A stretch of DNA of 64,000 bases from Eutreptiella sp. 'Long Island Sound 2002' (taxonomy: Eukaryota; Euglenozoa; Euglenophyceae; Eutreptiales; Eutreptiaceae). The notes below the pieces were generated by a model. It had not been told where the DNA came from and did no database searches. It saw only the letters and a list, made by a program, of their open reading frames with translations. The DNA lies in assembly GCA_964036045.1 (NCBI GenBank), contig OZ038392.1, positions 29,151,755 through 29,215,754 of the forward strand, given 5' to 3'. The position numbers were made by a program, and so were the translations under genes. Shown piece by piece: positions 22,701-34,700 of this stretch (its first letter is position 1; each line of letters begins with the position of its first letter).

Positions 22701-25700
22701 CACAGCATGGAGCTGCACTGGGGGGCTGCCTGCAGCTGTGCATGGGTGCAGCATGGGGCTGCGCATGAGCGCAGCATGGGGCTGCGGAGGGGCGCAGCAT
22801 GGGGCTGCGCATGAGCGCAGCATGGGGCCGCGCATGAGCGTAGCATGGGGCTGCGGAGGGGCGCAGCATGGGACTGTGCGGGGGTGCAGCATGGGGCTGC
22901 GCAGGGGCGCAGCATGGGGCTGCGCAGGGGCGCAGCATGGGGCTGCGCAGGGGCGCTGTGTGGGGCTGCGCATGAGCGCAGCATGGGGCTGCGCAGGGGT
23001 GCTGCGTGTGGCTGCGCATGAGCGCAACATGGGGCTGCGCATGAGCACTGCGTGGGGCTGCGCATGGGGTGTGTCAAGGGGTGTGCTGGGGGGGGGGGGG
23101 GGCTCACCACAGGTTGTTGACATCCCCCCCTGACGCCGAGGCCCTCACCAGGAGGATATTGGAGCCTGGGCGGCAAGCGCGATTCGTGGCCTCACCACAG
23201 GTTGTTGGCTTCGCAGGGGCACAGCATGGAGCTGCACTGGGGCGCTGCCTGCAGCTGTGCATGGGCGCAGCATGGGGCGGCGCATGGGCGCAGCATGGGG
23301 CGGCGCATGAGCGTGGCATGGGGCTGCGCATGAGCGTAGCATGGGGCTGCGCATGGGGTGTGCCAAGGGGTGTGCATGGGGGGGGGGGGGCGCCTCACCA
23401 CAGGCTGTTGGCGTCCCCCCCTGATGCCGAGGCCCTCACCAGGAGGATATTGGTGCCTGGGCTGCAAGCGCGATTCGTGGCCTCACCACAGGTTGTTGGC
23501 CTCGCGCTGTAAGGTGGGAGGGAGGCGGCTGGCTACATCCTGAGCCACTCCCCCTGGGGGCTGGCTCACCTTTGCCTGACCACAGGTCAGGGGAGGCTGT
23601 TTTAACTGGGGGCGCATGTTAATTCATGGCCCAGGGCGCATGGGGGAGGGTCCCAACTCTCGCCCCCGGAGGTTCTTGCTTGTTTTCTCGGGGGGGGGGG
23701 GGTCCGCGGATTTTCGTTATTTAGGGAGGTGAGCTGTCTCCCATGGCAAAACCCAGCGGCCTCCTCTCGCTGGGGAACCTCCGCCGTAGGGGTACATGGG
23801 CACAGGGGTACATCGGCACAGGGGTACATCGGCACAGGGGTACATGGGCACAGGGGTACATGGGCACAGGGGTACATAAGCACAGGGGTACATGGGCACA
23901 GGGGTACATGGGCACAGGGGTACATGGGCACAGGGGTACATGGGCACAGGGGTACATGGGCACAGGGGTACATGGGCACAGGGGTACATGGGCACAGGGG
24001 TACATGGGCACAGGGGTACATTGGCACAGGGGTACATGGGCACAGGGGTACATGGGCACAGGCCAGTGTGCCACTAATCCTCAACGAATCTCTTCGCAGG
24101 GCGAGTCGTGCGACGACGCCCCCGTCATCACCACCGCCACAGTGCTCGAGTTTGTGCGGGATACCGAGGCCTTTGACCGGGCGGTGACCGGGAAATTCAC
24201 CGAAATGGACGTTGACGGGGACGGGCTTGTCACGCGCCCCGACGCCACGCCGATGCTGCGGGACGTGGCGCGGCTGTTGGGGTCGGAGGACGGGGACGCG
24301 ACGGCGGCGGAGGTGTTCCAGTGGATGGACGTTGACGGGGATGGGGCGCTGGACAAACCCGAGTTCTGCAACGGCTGCAGGTGCGTGCACGTTGCGTCGG
24401 TCGCATGTGTCCCCAGTGTCCCCGGAACCCTCGCGTTTGGGGAGGTTGGTGCATTCGTGCAGCACAACCAGCGGCAGCGGGGAGCACGGCGCCGCCTCAT
24501 CGAGGGGTATGACAGGTCCTGAGCCCCTGATACGCAGGTGCACACGCCGGTGGCCGAACATGTGGTGCGCGTGCGACGGAGCAGATGCGGATGATGAGGT
24601 CAACAGCGTTGCCATGTTGTCGGTGGCCCCGCAGTAAGAGACACCGTGTACAACCCCCCCCCCTGCAGTTGCGAAGAGGCCCCCTGAGCTGGCGGACAAA
24701 GCGTGAGGCACGTCCAGCAGCAACGCGGTGCATGGGTCCCGCGCCAAGACCACGACCACGACCCCCCGCAGTTGCACACGCATGACCTTGTCGAGGCACG
24801 GCAGACCGGTCCGGCGCACCGCAAGTCCTGCGCGGGAGAACGCAACCCAACACGGCTACGAGCGCGTTGCCGTTGGGAACGAGGGACCGGGTCCGGGAGA
24901 CGTGGGGATGGTTGTGCCTGTCGCTTCCTTGCGAAAGCCCCACGACAACCCCCAAAAGAGGGGTCCCGGTCCCACTGAACCCAAGCTCCAGCGCTCACCA
25001 TCCCAACGCTCGTCAACGACCTCAACAAGGGCGCTGTTGGTGAAGTCAGCCCAATGACACGTGGTGTGCGCGCACCGTTTGGCCTCGGAGTGCCACGGAC
25101 TCCCGCTGGTGTGCAGTGGGGGGGGGGGGGCGGTGACCTGCTCGCCGTGCATACCCACGGCCTTTGCTGAGCCTGCAATCCCGTTGTTTGCTGTGGCCCG
25201 GGCTGTGCGTGCGGGGGGGGGGGCTTTGCTTGAAGGGAGGGAGGCACCCCCCTCCCCTCTCAACGCTCTTCCTAAAACTCTACCCGAAGGCACGTCCACA
25301 ACCCCAATACCCCCCCCCCTTTTGCAATCACCACTGACTGCCCTCCCAACCGATTTTACAGAGCGCCCCAACTGCTTTGTAACTGCTCTGAGTTGGCCCC
25401 CAGAGCACCCTCCCCTTCAAGCAAACCCCTTGGGGGGGGGGGGGGGGGCAGTGATGCATTAGAACGGTAGCCCCGTCCCTCCTCCTCTCTTCTAATAGTG
25501 GGCCTGCCCCTCCTGGGAGCCAGCACGGGCGGCATGGCGCCCGCTGGTGGAGGCGGCAGCGCACCCCATCCCCACGCTGGCTGTACCGTCCGCGTGGCCA
25601 GCCTGCCTGCGTTCGGCCGGCCGGGTTGCTCCCGCCCTGATGCCCGATGACGATGCGCTGCAGCTGGCAAAGGACCTCCTGTACCGCCTGTACGGAATGT

Positions 25701-28700
25701 TCCTAGCTGTGCTCGCGGCACGCAAGACGGCATTAGATGCCGCCCAGCAAAGGGCGATGTTTTTGTACGCCTTGTTGCGGTGGGCAGGGGCTCTATTGTG
25801 GCTCCCGGGCCAGGGCCAAGTCACGTACGTGGAATTGGCCCTGGATTTTGAAGAGCATGCGGGCCGAGCCCTCCCGGCGGCTCCGGGGCACAAGTTGGCG
25901 GGTCGTGTCCTGCCACTTGGTCAACGAGCGCACGTGCTCAAGCTGGCGCTCGACAAAACGCAACAGTTTCTGCGAGCTGGTGAGCTTCTTGGGGGCCAGC
26001 TGCGCCCACTATGCAACACACTAGTCCCGTTTGGGGGCTACAAGTGCATGGGTCGCACGGAGACACCCGTGTTCGTGTGCCGCCAAGCCATGCAAGATCG
26101 CATGCGCCGCTTGGAGGTGCACTGCAAGGCCCTGTGGGGGCGGCTGGCAAGGCCGGGCAGGGGGCACCGGGAAGCCTTCCTGAACAACTACTTGCCTCGC
26201 CCCCTGGGTGGTCAGGCGCCGCTGCGCCCCTTCAAGCGGGTGCGCCCGCAGCGGCCGTGCTGCCCGCTCGCGCAGCCACCGCCGCCGGCGCGCCCGGCTG
26301 GAGCCCCACAGGCGCTAGGACGTGGTTTGGGCACCGCGCGCATATTGTGCCCTGCGCACGGAACGGCGACGTGCGCGGCGTGCGCGGCGACCCGTCAGGG
26401 CATTAAATACTGCTGCTCCTTGGGCCACGAGGGGCACCGGCTGGTGCCGGCAGCGCAACGCGCAGGGGCCAGGGCGTTGCGTGTGTGGCTTCAAGGGCCC
26501 CAGCAGGTGCACCGGCCTGCGCCCCCCCCACGCACGGTGCTCGGCTCCCGAGGACGGGAGTCGCCGCGGGGCTCATCAGAGGATGAGCCGCCGCAGGATC
26601 GGCAGCGCGTGCTGTCGCTGGTAATGCTGGGGCGGAGGCATCAGCCACCACAAGTCGGCTCTTCCTCCGACGATGACGAGCCCCCTCCTAGGGCTGGGTC
26701 ATCCTTTTCCCACTCTTCCCGGGACTCCAGCCCCCACCACCCACGGGGATATGGGGGGAGAGGGGAGTGCGGGAGGGGGGTGGGTCAGTCACAGTCCCAG
26801 CCACGGGCGAACAGCCTCAGTGGCTCTGGCCTCATGTCTACTGGGGGCGGTGGCTGCGGGCACCCCCGCTGGCTGCGCAGTCGGCCACGACATCACCCCC
26901 CCCCCCTCCTCCCATGGGCACGTCCCGTGGCGGGGGCAGGGGGCAAGGATGGGGGCACGCGAGCTTGGTGGACTTTTTTGGCTCCATCTCGGCCGCGCTC
27001 ACTACAGCGACGCGGGCGGATGGGACACAGGGCGACCTACCTCCACCCCGGGATCGCGAGCAGCAGGGGGCTGCAGGGCGGCTTCGAGCTGGGCAGGGTC
27101 CAGGTGCCTCCCCACCCCTCGGCGGGCAGGGGCAGCAGGGTGCTGCAGGGCAGGGCGTGCTGTGTTGCAGGCACAGGGGCAGCCAGAGGCTGCTGCTCTG
27201 GGTCAGGGGTTTCACGGACAGGGCCAGGGTCACGGACAGGGTGGTCCCCCTCTCCCCCCGCCGCGGCGCAGCCCCCCCCCCCCCCCCTCCCTCCGTGGGC
27301 GGGCAGGGCAGGCACAGGAGCGCGGTAACGCGACACGGGGGGCAGGGCAGCGCGTGGGGCAGACCGTCAGCGGCGCCCCTCGCAGCACAGGGGTGCGGCA
27401 GCCCATCTGCCGGCCTGTGGGGGGGGGGGCTCTTGAGCCTGGGCTTCACTCGGCAAGTGCAGTCATCGGGACGGGGGGGGCACCCAACCCCCCACAGCCG
27501 CACCTGCACCTGCGGGCGCGGATGGGGGAGCGCACAGCCCGAGATCTGGGCAGGGTCGCTCCTTGGAGGATCCCACATAGGATGGAGGCCCAGGTCCTTC
27601 CGTCGCGCCGCGATACGCTGGGCGGGGCAGGGGGGGGAAGGGCCTTTATATATCTGTATACAGCTGTATATAGATGAGCTCTCACCCGCTAACCCCCTGA
27701 TCCCCTCAATCGCACTAGCATCCAGGACTTGAAAAGGCGAATGCCTCCTCTCTTCTAATACATCCCTGGGCGTGGGGGGGGGATACGTGACAATTAATGC
27801 CATGAGGGTGCCGCCCGCGCGGTGCGCCCCGTGCCTCGGGGTGCCCGGGTCTGCGTCCGGGTGCTCCAGCCGAATTGAATTTCACTTTGTGCTCATTCCT
27901 TAGGAGCCATACAGCACGCGGGGGGGGGGGGGGGCTTGGCGTGGGAAGTTTTCAAATTGGCCGCCAAATTTACCACAGAAAATCCAGGGGCCGTGACATG
28001 TCTAGTGATAGTTCCAGTGGTGCCGCTGTGTCTGTCTCTCTGTCTCTCGATCACCCACTTTTTTTTGGCAGCTTCCACCAAACTTACCACCACTCAACTG
28101 GGCACCCCCCCCCCCCCCCGCCCCCCCGTATCTGAACAAGCACTCATGATGCCTCGCTGCACAGTGCGCCGCGCGTGCCATGCTCCATTCCCCCGCAGGC
28201 GCATCTTCAGTTGCCTCGCCCACAATCTCGCAGCGGACGAGGAGCAGGAGGAGGCCGTGGCGGATGGGAGCTGCACGCGGGGGCTGCTGCGGGACGACGC
28301 CCGCCTGACCGCGCTGCTGACCGCGCGGTTCGAGGCCCTCAGGCGCGAACGGATGCGGCGCGCCAACCCGTTCCCGACCCGTGCGGAGGTGGTGCGGGAC
28401 GCGTGCGCGTGGGGGGACGCCGCAGGGCTGCCGCCCCCAGAGGCTTTGCGGCGGTTCCCGGGGCTGGACAACGTGGCGGATGGCGATGCCCTCGTGACGG
28501 AGTTCGGGGAGTTCCGCGCGATGGCCACGCACCTCCTTCGGGACGTTGCCACGTGGCTGCAGTCCAGCCCCGTGCCCCACATCCGCCTCAAGGAAGCGGT
28601 GCAAACGGCGCCGCCGGGCGGCCCCGCCCCGTCCAGCGGGTACTGGGTGCCCGAGATGCTCGTGATGCCGGCCGACGCCGTGCCCGGGGCGCTTGGCTCC

Positions 28701-31700
28701 AATTCCGTGGCCCAGGCATGTGCGTCCCGCACCAGTTTGCTGCTGCACACGTCGTTGAAGGTCATCCGGCTCTCATACCCGTTGCGCGGGCTGTCCGTCC
28801 GAGCCCCAAATTATTTTGGTTAAGGACCGCCCTGAAGGACAGCCCCCAAGGACCACCAACCACCAACCACCACCAACCGCCAACCATTGTTCAACACTGT
28901 TTCTGCGGTCTATGTCTTGTCCATGAAGCAGAGAGCGTCCGCGTGAGCGTTCGTCTCTGTTGGCGTTACGACTCTTCTTCCTGCACAGCGACACAGGCCA
29001 GGGCCATGGCGTACGCTGGCCCGTCATCTGCGTCCACCCGCCCACTGCTCGTGTGCCTGTCATGCCACCGGCCCCTCGCGTATGAGTGTGCGCGTGTGCG
29101 TGTGACCGGGTGGACGTCGTTGGCTCTGTGCCTCCCGCACGGCGTATGCGGGTTGGCTCTGGGCTGTGCGCCGACCGCCCGTCCGTCGTGCACTACTCAG
29201 TCACGGGCTGCAGTATGGCGTTCACAACCGTCGGAGCCGGGCCGGGGGGAGCGCGCTGGAGCCGCATGGGACTGCCTTCCGGGCCTCCGGGGGGTATCCG
29301 TCGCCCCGGAGGACCCCACATGTGCCTCCACAGCGTCCGGGGCCGGGGGCTGTGGCGGAAGGGGGTGCGTCGTGGAGCCGTGCCGGACCTTCTGGTCCGG
29401 CACTGCGACCCGCAGCGCAGCTGTCCTTTAGGAACGAGCCGCCCCCCCCCCCCCCCGTTAAGAACGCCGTCATCGGTGGCAGGATTCGTCTAACCGACGG
29501 CGGTTGACACTCAACCGATGGCGGTTGGCGCTAACCGACGCCGATGACCGGGTGGTCGATGTCCAACCGCAGTCGTTTGCGACTGGCGCTCTGCGGAGGT
29601 TCAGGTGTACCAGAGGCCGGCGGTTTTCCCAGGGAATGCCATGCACGCAGTGCACACGCAGTGCGAAGTTTTGGATGTCGACAAATAGTCGAACCCTAGT
29701 TTCGGCCCCTTTTCACAAGTTTTTGGTTCCGTACCAGGGTTTTTTTAGCTTCCTCGGCATTTAGGATGTGGCATATTTGAATTGTCAAGGTGCACCACAC
29801 AAGACAAGAGATGGAAAGCATTGAAGGAAATCATGTTTGAAAGCTTTGAGGATGCTCGCCAAGATCAGCTCCCAAAACACAAATGGCAAGGTACAATTAC
29901 ACATTGATGAACCTATGCATGTGTACATGCGTAGTTCTGCATGTGGATGTTTGGCGCCCTTGAAGGCCCTTGAAGGCATTTTCATTGTTCTCATGTGGGC
30001 TTTGCTGCTTCGCCCTGCTACTAGACAGGTGACAGGTATTCTTTGGTGAGTATCCCAGCCTCTGCGTCCGCAGTATGCACGCAGTGCACACGCAGTGCAC
30101 ACGCAGTGCACACACAGTGCAAGAACTTGGCCCCAGTCTTACCGACAGCCCTGCTCAGAGCACCGCTCGTTGCCTGCGTTTGCGTGCGCACGCGCGTTAG
30201 TCTGTGCCTGTTTGCCTGTGTAGGCGTCTCTGCGCGCGCGTGTGTGTGTGTGCGTGTGTGTGCGTGTGTGTGCGTGCTCGTGTGTCGTATGCTCTCTTAT
30301 GTACCCGCAGGGGCCCCTTGCAGGCCGACGCACGTCGATGCGCAGGTTCACCAATGCCTGTGCCGTGCAGCCCACGCATTTGGACTACGTCGACGTGCTG
30401 GAGGCCATCAAGTTGGCCTGTCACCGATCGGCCCTGAAGAAGATGATGACGGAGGATCGCCAGCCCATGCCCCCCATGAGCCAGTGGCTGCTGGGCCGAA
30501 TGGAGGCGGAGTGGTGCGCCGGCGACTTCCAGGGCGCCGAGTTCTGGGCCTACGCCACCAGCCCTGTGCCGGTCGAGGAGGAGGGGCGCAGGTGCTGTGC
30601 GTCGAACGCCCCACGTGTGCCGCAGTCCGTGCCTTCGTGCGGAAGAGAAGGCCTATGGCCACACTGAAGTCCGTCACCAGGCCACGGCTTAGTGGCGAGT
30701 TGTAGCGATACCGGGGGGGGGGGGCTACTGCTGAGACGTTGTGATACTATGTCTGGACGATTGCGGCATGATGTGCTGCCCTCTGTCCACAAGATTGATA
30801 GTTCGTAGGACTTTAGGTGCAGTGAACGATAGTACTCCATGTGCCATCATCTTTACTGCAGCAAAAGGCGCCTATGACATGTCACTGAAGAGCTTTTTTC
30901 TTCGACTTTTGCTTTGCACTCCTGCTTTGTGCTGAACAGTACAGGTCATGCACACGCATCTGTATCCCATAGCCCCTTCCCTCTACAAGGTGCCCACGTA
31001 CTCCACAAGGGCGGGGGCTGCGCCCCGCGTGCCGGGAGGTGCCCGCCACAGGGGTGGCAACAGGGCCGTGACCAGCCAACCGCGCACGGGACAGTCCACG
31101 TCGTACGGAGATGTGAAACCCTCGTACGGGGGGGCAGGCGGGTGGGACAGGACTGGGTGCGCGACAGGGGCACCCAGGAGCGCCAGCAGACAGGGGGAGG
31201 AGCAACACAGACACACAGAACGCGGGAGCCACACCAGGAGGGACAAGGGCGAGCACAGCAAACAAGGAGGAGGGGCACAGCAAGGCAGGAGAGGCAACCA
31301 GAACAGCGGGAACAGGGAACCAGAATGGAGCGGATGGCAGAGCGTGCGCATGGGAGGCAGCGACAATAAAGGGGGTGGCCTGGCCAGCCAGCCCTGTCGC
31401 TACCGGGTGCCAGGGCAACCCCTGCTCAACCGGCATCAGGTGGGGGGTGTCTCCGCAGCCCAGATGGGCTGTTTGCGCAACAGGAGCGGGAGCCCATCAG
31501 AGGCAGACCAGCCGTGAGGGGGAAAAGGACAGATGGTGGACGGCCCGGACAGCGCGTGGAGGAACAGGGCACCTGGGCCTCACGCACACAGAAACACAGC
31601 GAGGCAGGCTACGGACGGCCTTTTGACAGAGGCGCGTGGACAGCCAAAACAGTCAAACGACCCTGGCAACAACCAGCACATCCTCAATACGCCAATTATT

Positions 31701-34700
31701 GGACACCGCTGACGCGCAAACAGCACACCATGCCACATTCAGCACAGCCCCAACACACCAACTACTGGGCTCCGCAAACGCGGAAACAACACCAGCAAGA
31801 GCACTGGCCGCAGCGGCCGACAGAAAGCAGCAACCCGACGCAACATGCGAAGGGAAGAACGGGTGACTGTCCAGGGCCCCGTAAAGGAACAACAACCAGA
31901 CGGAATGTCACACAGTGGGGCTGTCCAAGGGAAGAACGGGTCACTGTCTAGGGCCCCGAAAAGGAACAGCAACCCGACGGAATGTCATACAGGGGCACTG
32001 GGTTACCCTCTCACTTGGCCCTTCCCCCAGGGATGCAGAAAGTAGTGACCGATTTATTTTGGTGGGGGGTGGTGGGGGGGCTCTGAGGGGCTCGAGACGA
32101 CGAAATAACGATTATGAACTCCCCTGTCCCTCTGGTGGTAAATTTTGGCGCCGAAGCTGCCAAATTCTTTCTGAGGGGCCAAAAGTGGTCCAAAATCTCG
32201 AAACAGAGTTTACCTTCAGAAAACGTCATAAGACCCATCAAATTGATCAGCGGAATGTGCTGAACGTGAAGATGTATGCGGTGGGGGCCAAAAATCAACT
32301 TTTCAACGGTCAAAATTGGCCAAAATTGGCCGGCCGAATCTCATCATCGTCATTTCGTCATCGGAGGGGGGGGTATATCCATTTCTGCCTTCTCCTCCCT
32401 GAATTGCGCAAAAGCGTCTTGGACCTGAAAAGACGTGTGCCCGTCGGAAGTGGTGCAGAGCGCACCACACACCACTGCTGTCCTTAAGAACCCCGCTTTT
32501 TCTTGTTAAGGACAGCCCCCAAGGACCACCAACCGCTGGCCGCCAACCGCCACCAACCGCAAACCGCCACCAACCGCCATCCGTCACCATTGTTCCATAC
32601 TTCTGTAGCTCTGCCCATGTCTTGACCACGAAGCAAAGAGCGTCCCCGTGAATTTTCGTTTCTCTTGGCGGAACGTACCGTCTTCTGTTGTTCTTTCCTC
32701 GAGGACAGCCCTGCCGCACGCGCGCCACCCACGCCCACACCGCCCCCCCCCCCCTCTCCTGCACCGTCGCAGATACCCCAACAGCCACGGGGGGTACGAC
32801 GTGCGCGACGAGGGCCACGAGGGCTGGACGACGGAGGACTTCCTGAACCACGCGATGGCGCGGGCGGCGGGGCTCACGGCCGCGGAGGTCGTGGGGCTGC
32901 GCCTTTACACGGGGCCCGGGTACGTCCCCCTGAACCGCTCGCTGCGGTGTGGGTCCGACCGCTTCCCGGCGACGGAGTGGGCCATCGACGCGGCCGTGGG
33001 CAAACTGGCGGCGCTGGAGCACCACCAGGACCTCCTGCGCGGCATGCGGATGCTGCCGGCGGAGGCCTGGGCGCAGGTGGATGCGCCCCCCCTCGTGTGC
33101 CCTGTGTGCCCAGCAGGGCCCTCTTCAGACTGCCGCTGCCGTTGGAGTTGCCTTCCTGTTGGAGTGCCGGCACGGTGCCGGTATTGTGCCGTTACGTTGG
33201 CGGCGTAGAGCCTTGGAATTGCCGTTACGTTGGCGGCGTAGAGCCTTGGAATTGCCGTTACGTTGGCGGCGTAGAGCCTTGGAATTGCCGTTACGTTGGC
33301 GGCGTAGAGCCTTGGAATTGCCGTTACGTTGGCGGCGTAGAGCCTTGGAATTGCCGTTCCGTTGGCGGCGTAGAGCCTTGGAATTGCCGTTACAAGAAGG
33401 GGGGCACATGAAAAATGGAAAAAAGTGCAAAAATGCCAATGTTGGGACATATATACCAAAGAGGCGCGAAGGCCCGAATAAAATGGCATATACCTAAATT
33501 GAATGGCCCATGGTAAGTGTTCTCAAATATACTTAGCTACCGTCAGGGGACAAGTTCGTGGGGGAAACTTGCTTTTTGATTTTGGTGTAGGCTATTGCTG
33601 AGGGGTGGGTGGATCAGAGGCCAAAAAGAAGTTCCTGTACCTAAAATCGACCTGAAGTTTCCGACCCCTTTGATAAATTTCATTTTTTGCCCGAGGAAAA
33701 TTTTTCTGATGTGGTCAGCCGTGCGACACTGGGGCCCAGTGCAGGTCTGTGCAGGCTTGACGGGCCATTTTTGGGACACAAACTTTTGGGTCCCAAACCC
33801 GCCCGCCCCCCCTCCTCCCGTTAAGCACAGCCCCGCCCGCACCCCCTACCCCAACGCCGTGTCCTCTCAGGAGTACAAAGACCCCAACTTCCGCTCGCAG
33901 CTGCCGCATCTGATCATCGGCGACCCGGCCTTCGTCAGCACGACCCTCGACGTCGACGTCGCCACCGGCATCGACTTCGGCGGCATCTGCGTGTTTTCCA
34001 TCCGGGGGGAGACGGGGCCCCCGGTGCCGCGCAGCTTCCAAGGCACCGGCGCCAACGTGGACTGGGTCTCGCAGTACCCGTGCGAGGCCGAGCGGCTCCT
34101 CCCGAGCAATACCCTGTTCATCCCGGACCCGTTGCGGAAGGGGCAGGCGGCGTACGAGCGTGACCCCCGATTCCAGGGCCACACAGTATGCGAGGGCCCT
34201 CCCCCCCCCGCTCTGCGTTGAAGCGGCGGTAATGCCAGCTCAGGGCTGTCTTGAAGAACCCCAATTTTTTTGGGTAAAGGACAGCCTTTAAGGACAGCCC
34301 CCAGGGACAAACCGCCAACCGCCAACCGCCAATCGCCCAAGCGCCAAGCGCCAACCGCCGCCAACCGCCAACCGCCAACCGCCACCAATCACCACCAACC
34401 GCCAACCGCTTGACGCCAACAGAAACAAATGTTCGCTCTCTGCTTCATGGTCAAGACATGGGCAAGATACCAAACCACACAAACAGTGACCCCCCTTTTT
34501 TCCTGAAGGACAGCCCTGTGCCAGCCACCCGTTCAACCCCCCCCCGTGTTCCGGTCACCGGAATTGCCGGAACGTGCCGGAACGTTTTGCCGGAACGTTG
34601 TGATTCTGTGAGGCTCAACGTTTTTGAGTGAAAACACTTGCTGCTACTGTCAACCGTTGTCGTCCACTTTGCCAGTAACACTTTTGTTCGTCCATCCACT

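Larger units (their letters stand above)
14977..24099 (+). other. 9.1-kb intron made mostly of tandem repeats
   Basis: Bounded by a clear donor and acceptor. 15461-15513 is an 18-bp repeat, 15785-16777 a 16-bp array, 17035-23072 a ~23-bp array, and 23788-24062 a second block of the 16-bp array. Unique sequence makes up less than a fifth. All long open frames here result from repeat units not divisible by three. Confidence 0.65.
24381..28198 (+). other. Intron hosting a 2.3-kb element with inverted repeats
   Basis: 3.8 kb. 24381-25448 carries GC-rich sequence open on both strands but with no recognised domain. 25449-27768 is bounded by family-1-like termini and contains the 593-codon frame at 25547-27328. 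27780-28190 contains G and C tracts. Confidence 0.5.
30592..32772 (+). other. Intron with retroelement tail and family-2 copy
   Basis: 2.2 kb. 30950-31700 is open in several frames with Arg/Gln/Gly-rich translations of retroelement type. 31740-31990 holds the 'tail' repeat with an internal ~75-bp tandem duplication. 32040-32400 is AT-richer with G-tracts. 32478-32712 is a family-2 copy that ends about 60 bp before the acceptor. Confidence 0.5.

Noticed and set aside
17035-23072. CRISPR-like array
   Set aside because: The units are contiguous, without unique spacers of constant length, and the DNA is nuclear eukaryotic.
17245-23176. Dozens of Ala/Arg/Gly- or Pro/Cys-rich frames, up to 627 codons
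   Set aside because: Translations of the 23-bp satellite; no independent coding signal and all frames are equally open.
24539-24637. Short terminal exon ending the EF-hand gene
   Set aside because: Possible by phase (GATACGCAG acceptor, TAA stop), but the tail has no domain character, while the exon at 28199 is phase-compatible and clearly coding. Kept only as an alternative.
23602-24819. Minus-strand 405-codon frame over the EF-hand exon
   Set aside because: Antisense shadow of GC-rich coding sequence plus a minisatellite; the plus strand has clear EF-hands.
26838-27803. Overlapping 321-codon frames on both strands
   Set aside because: Stop-free because of GC richness; the translations are low complexity and the only domain-like part is upstream in the 25547 frame.
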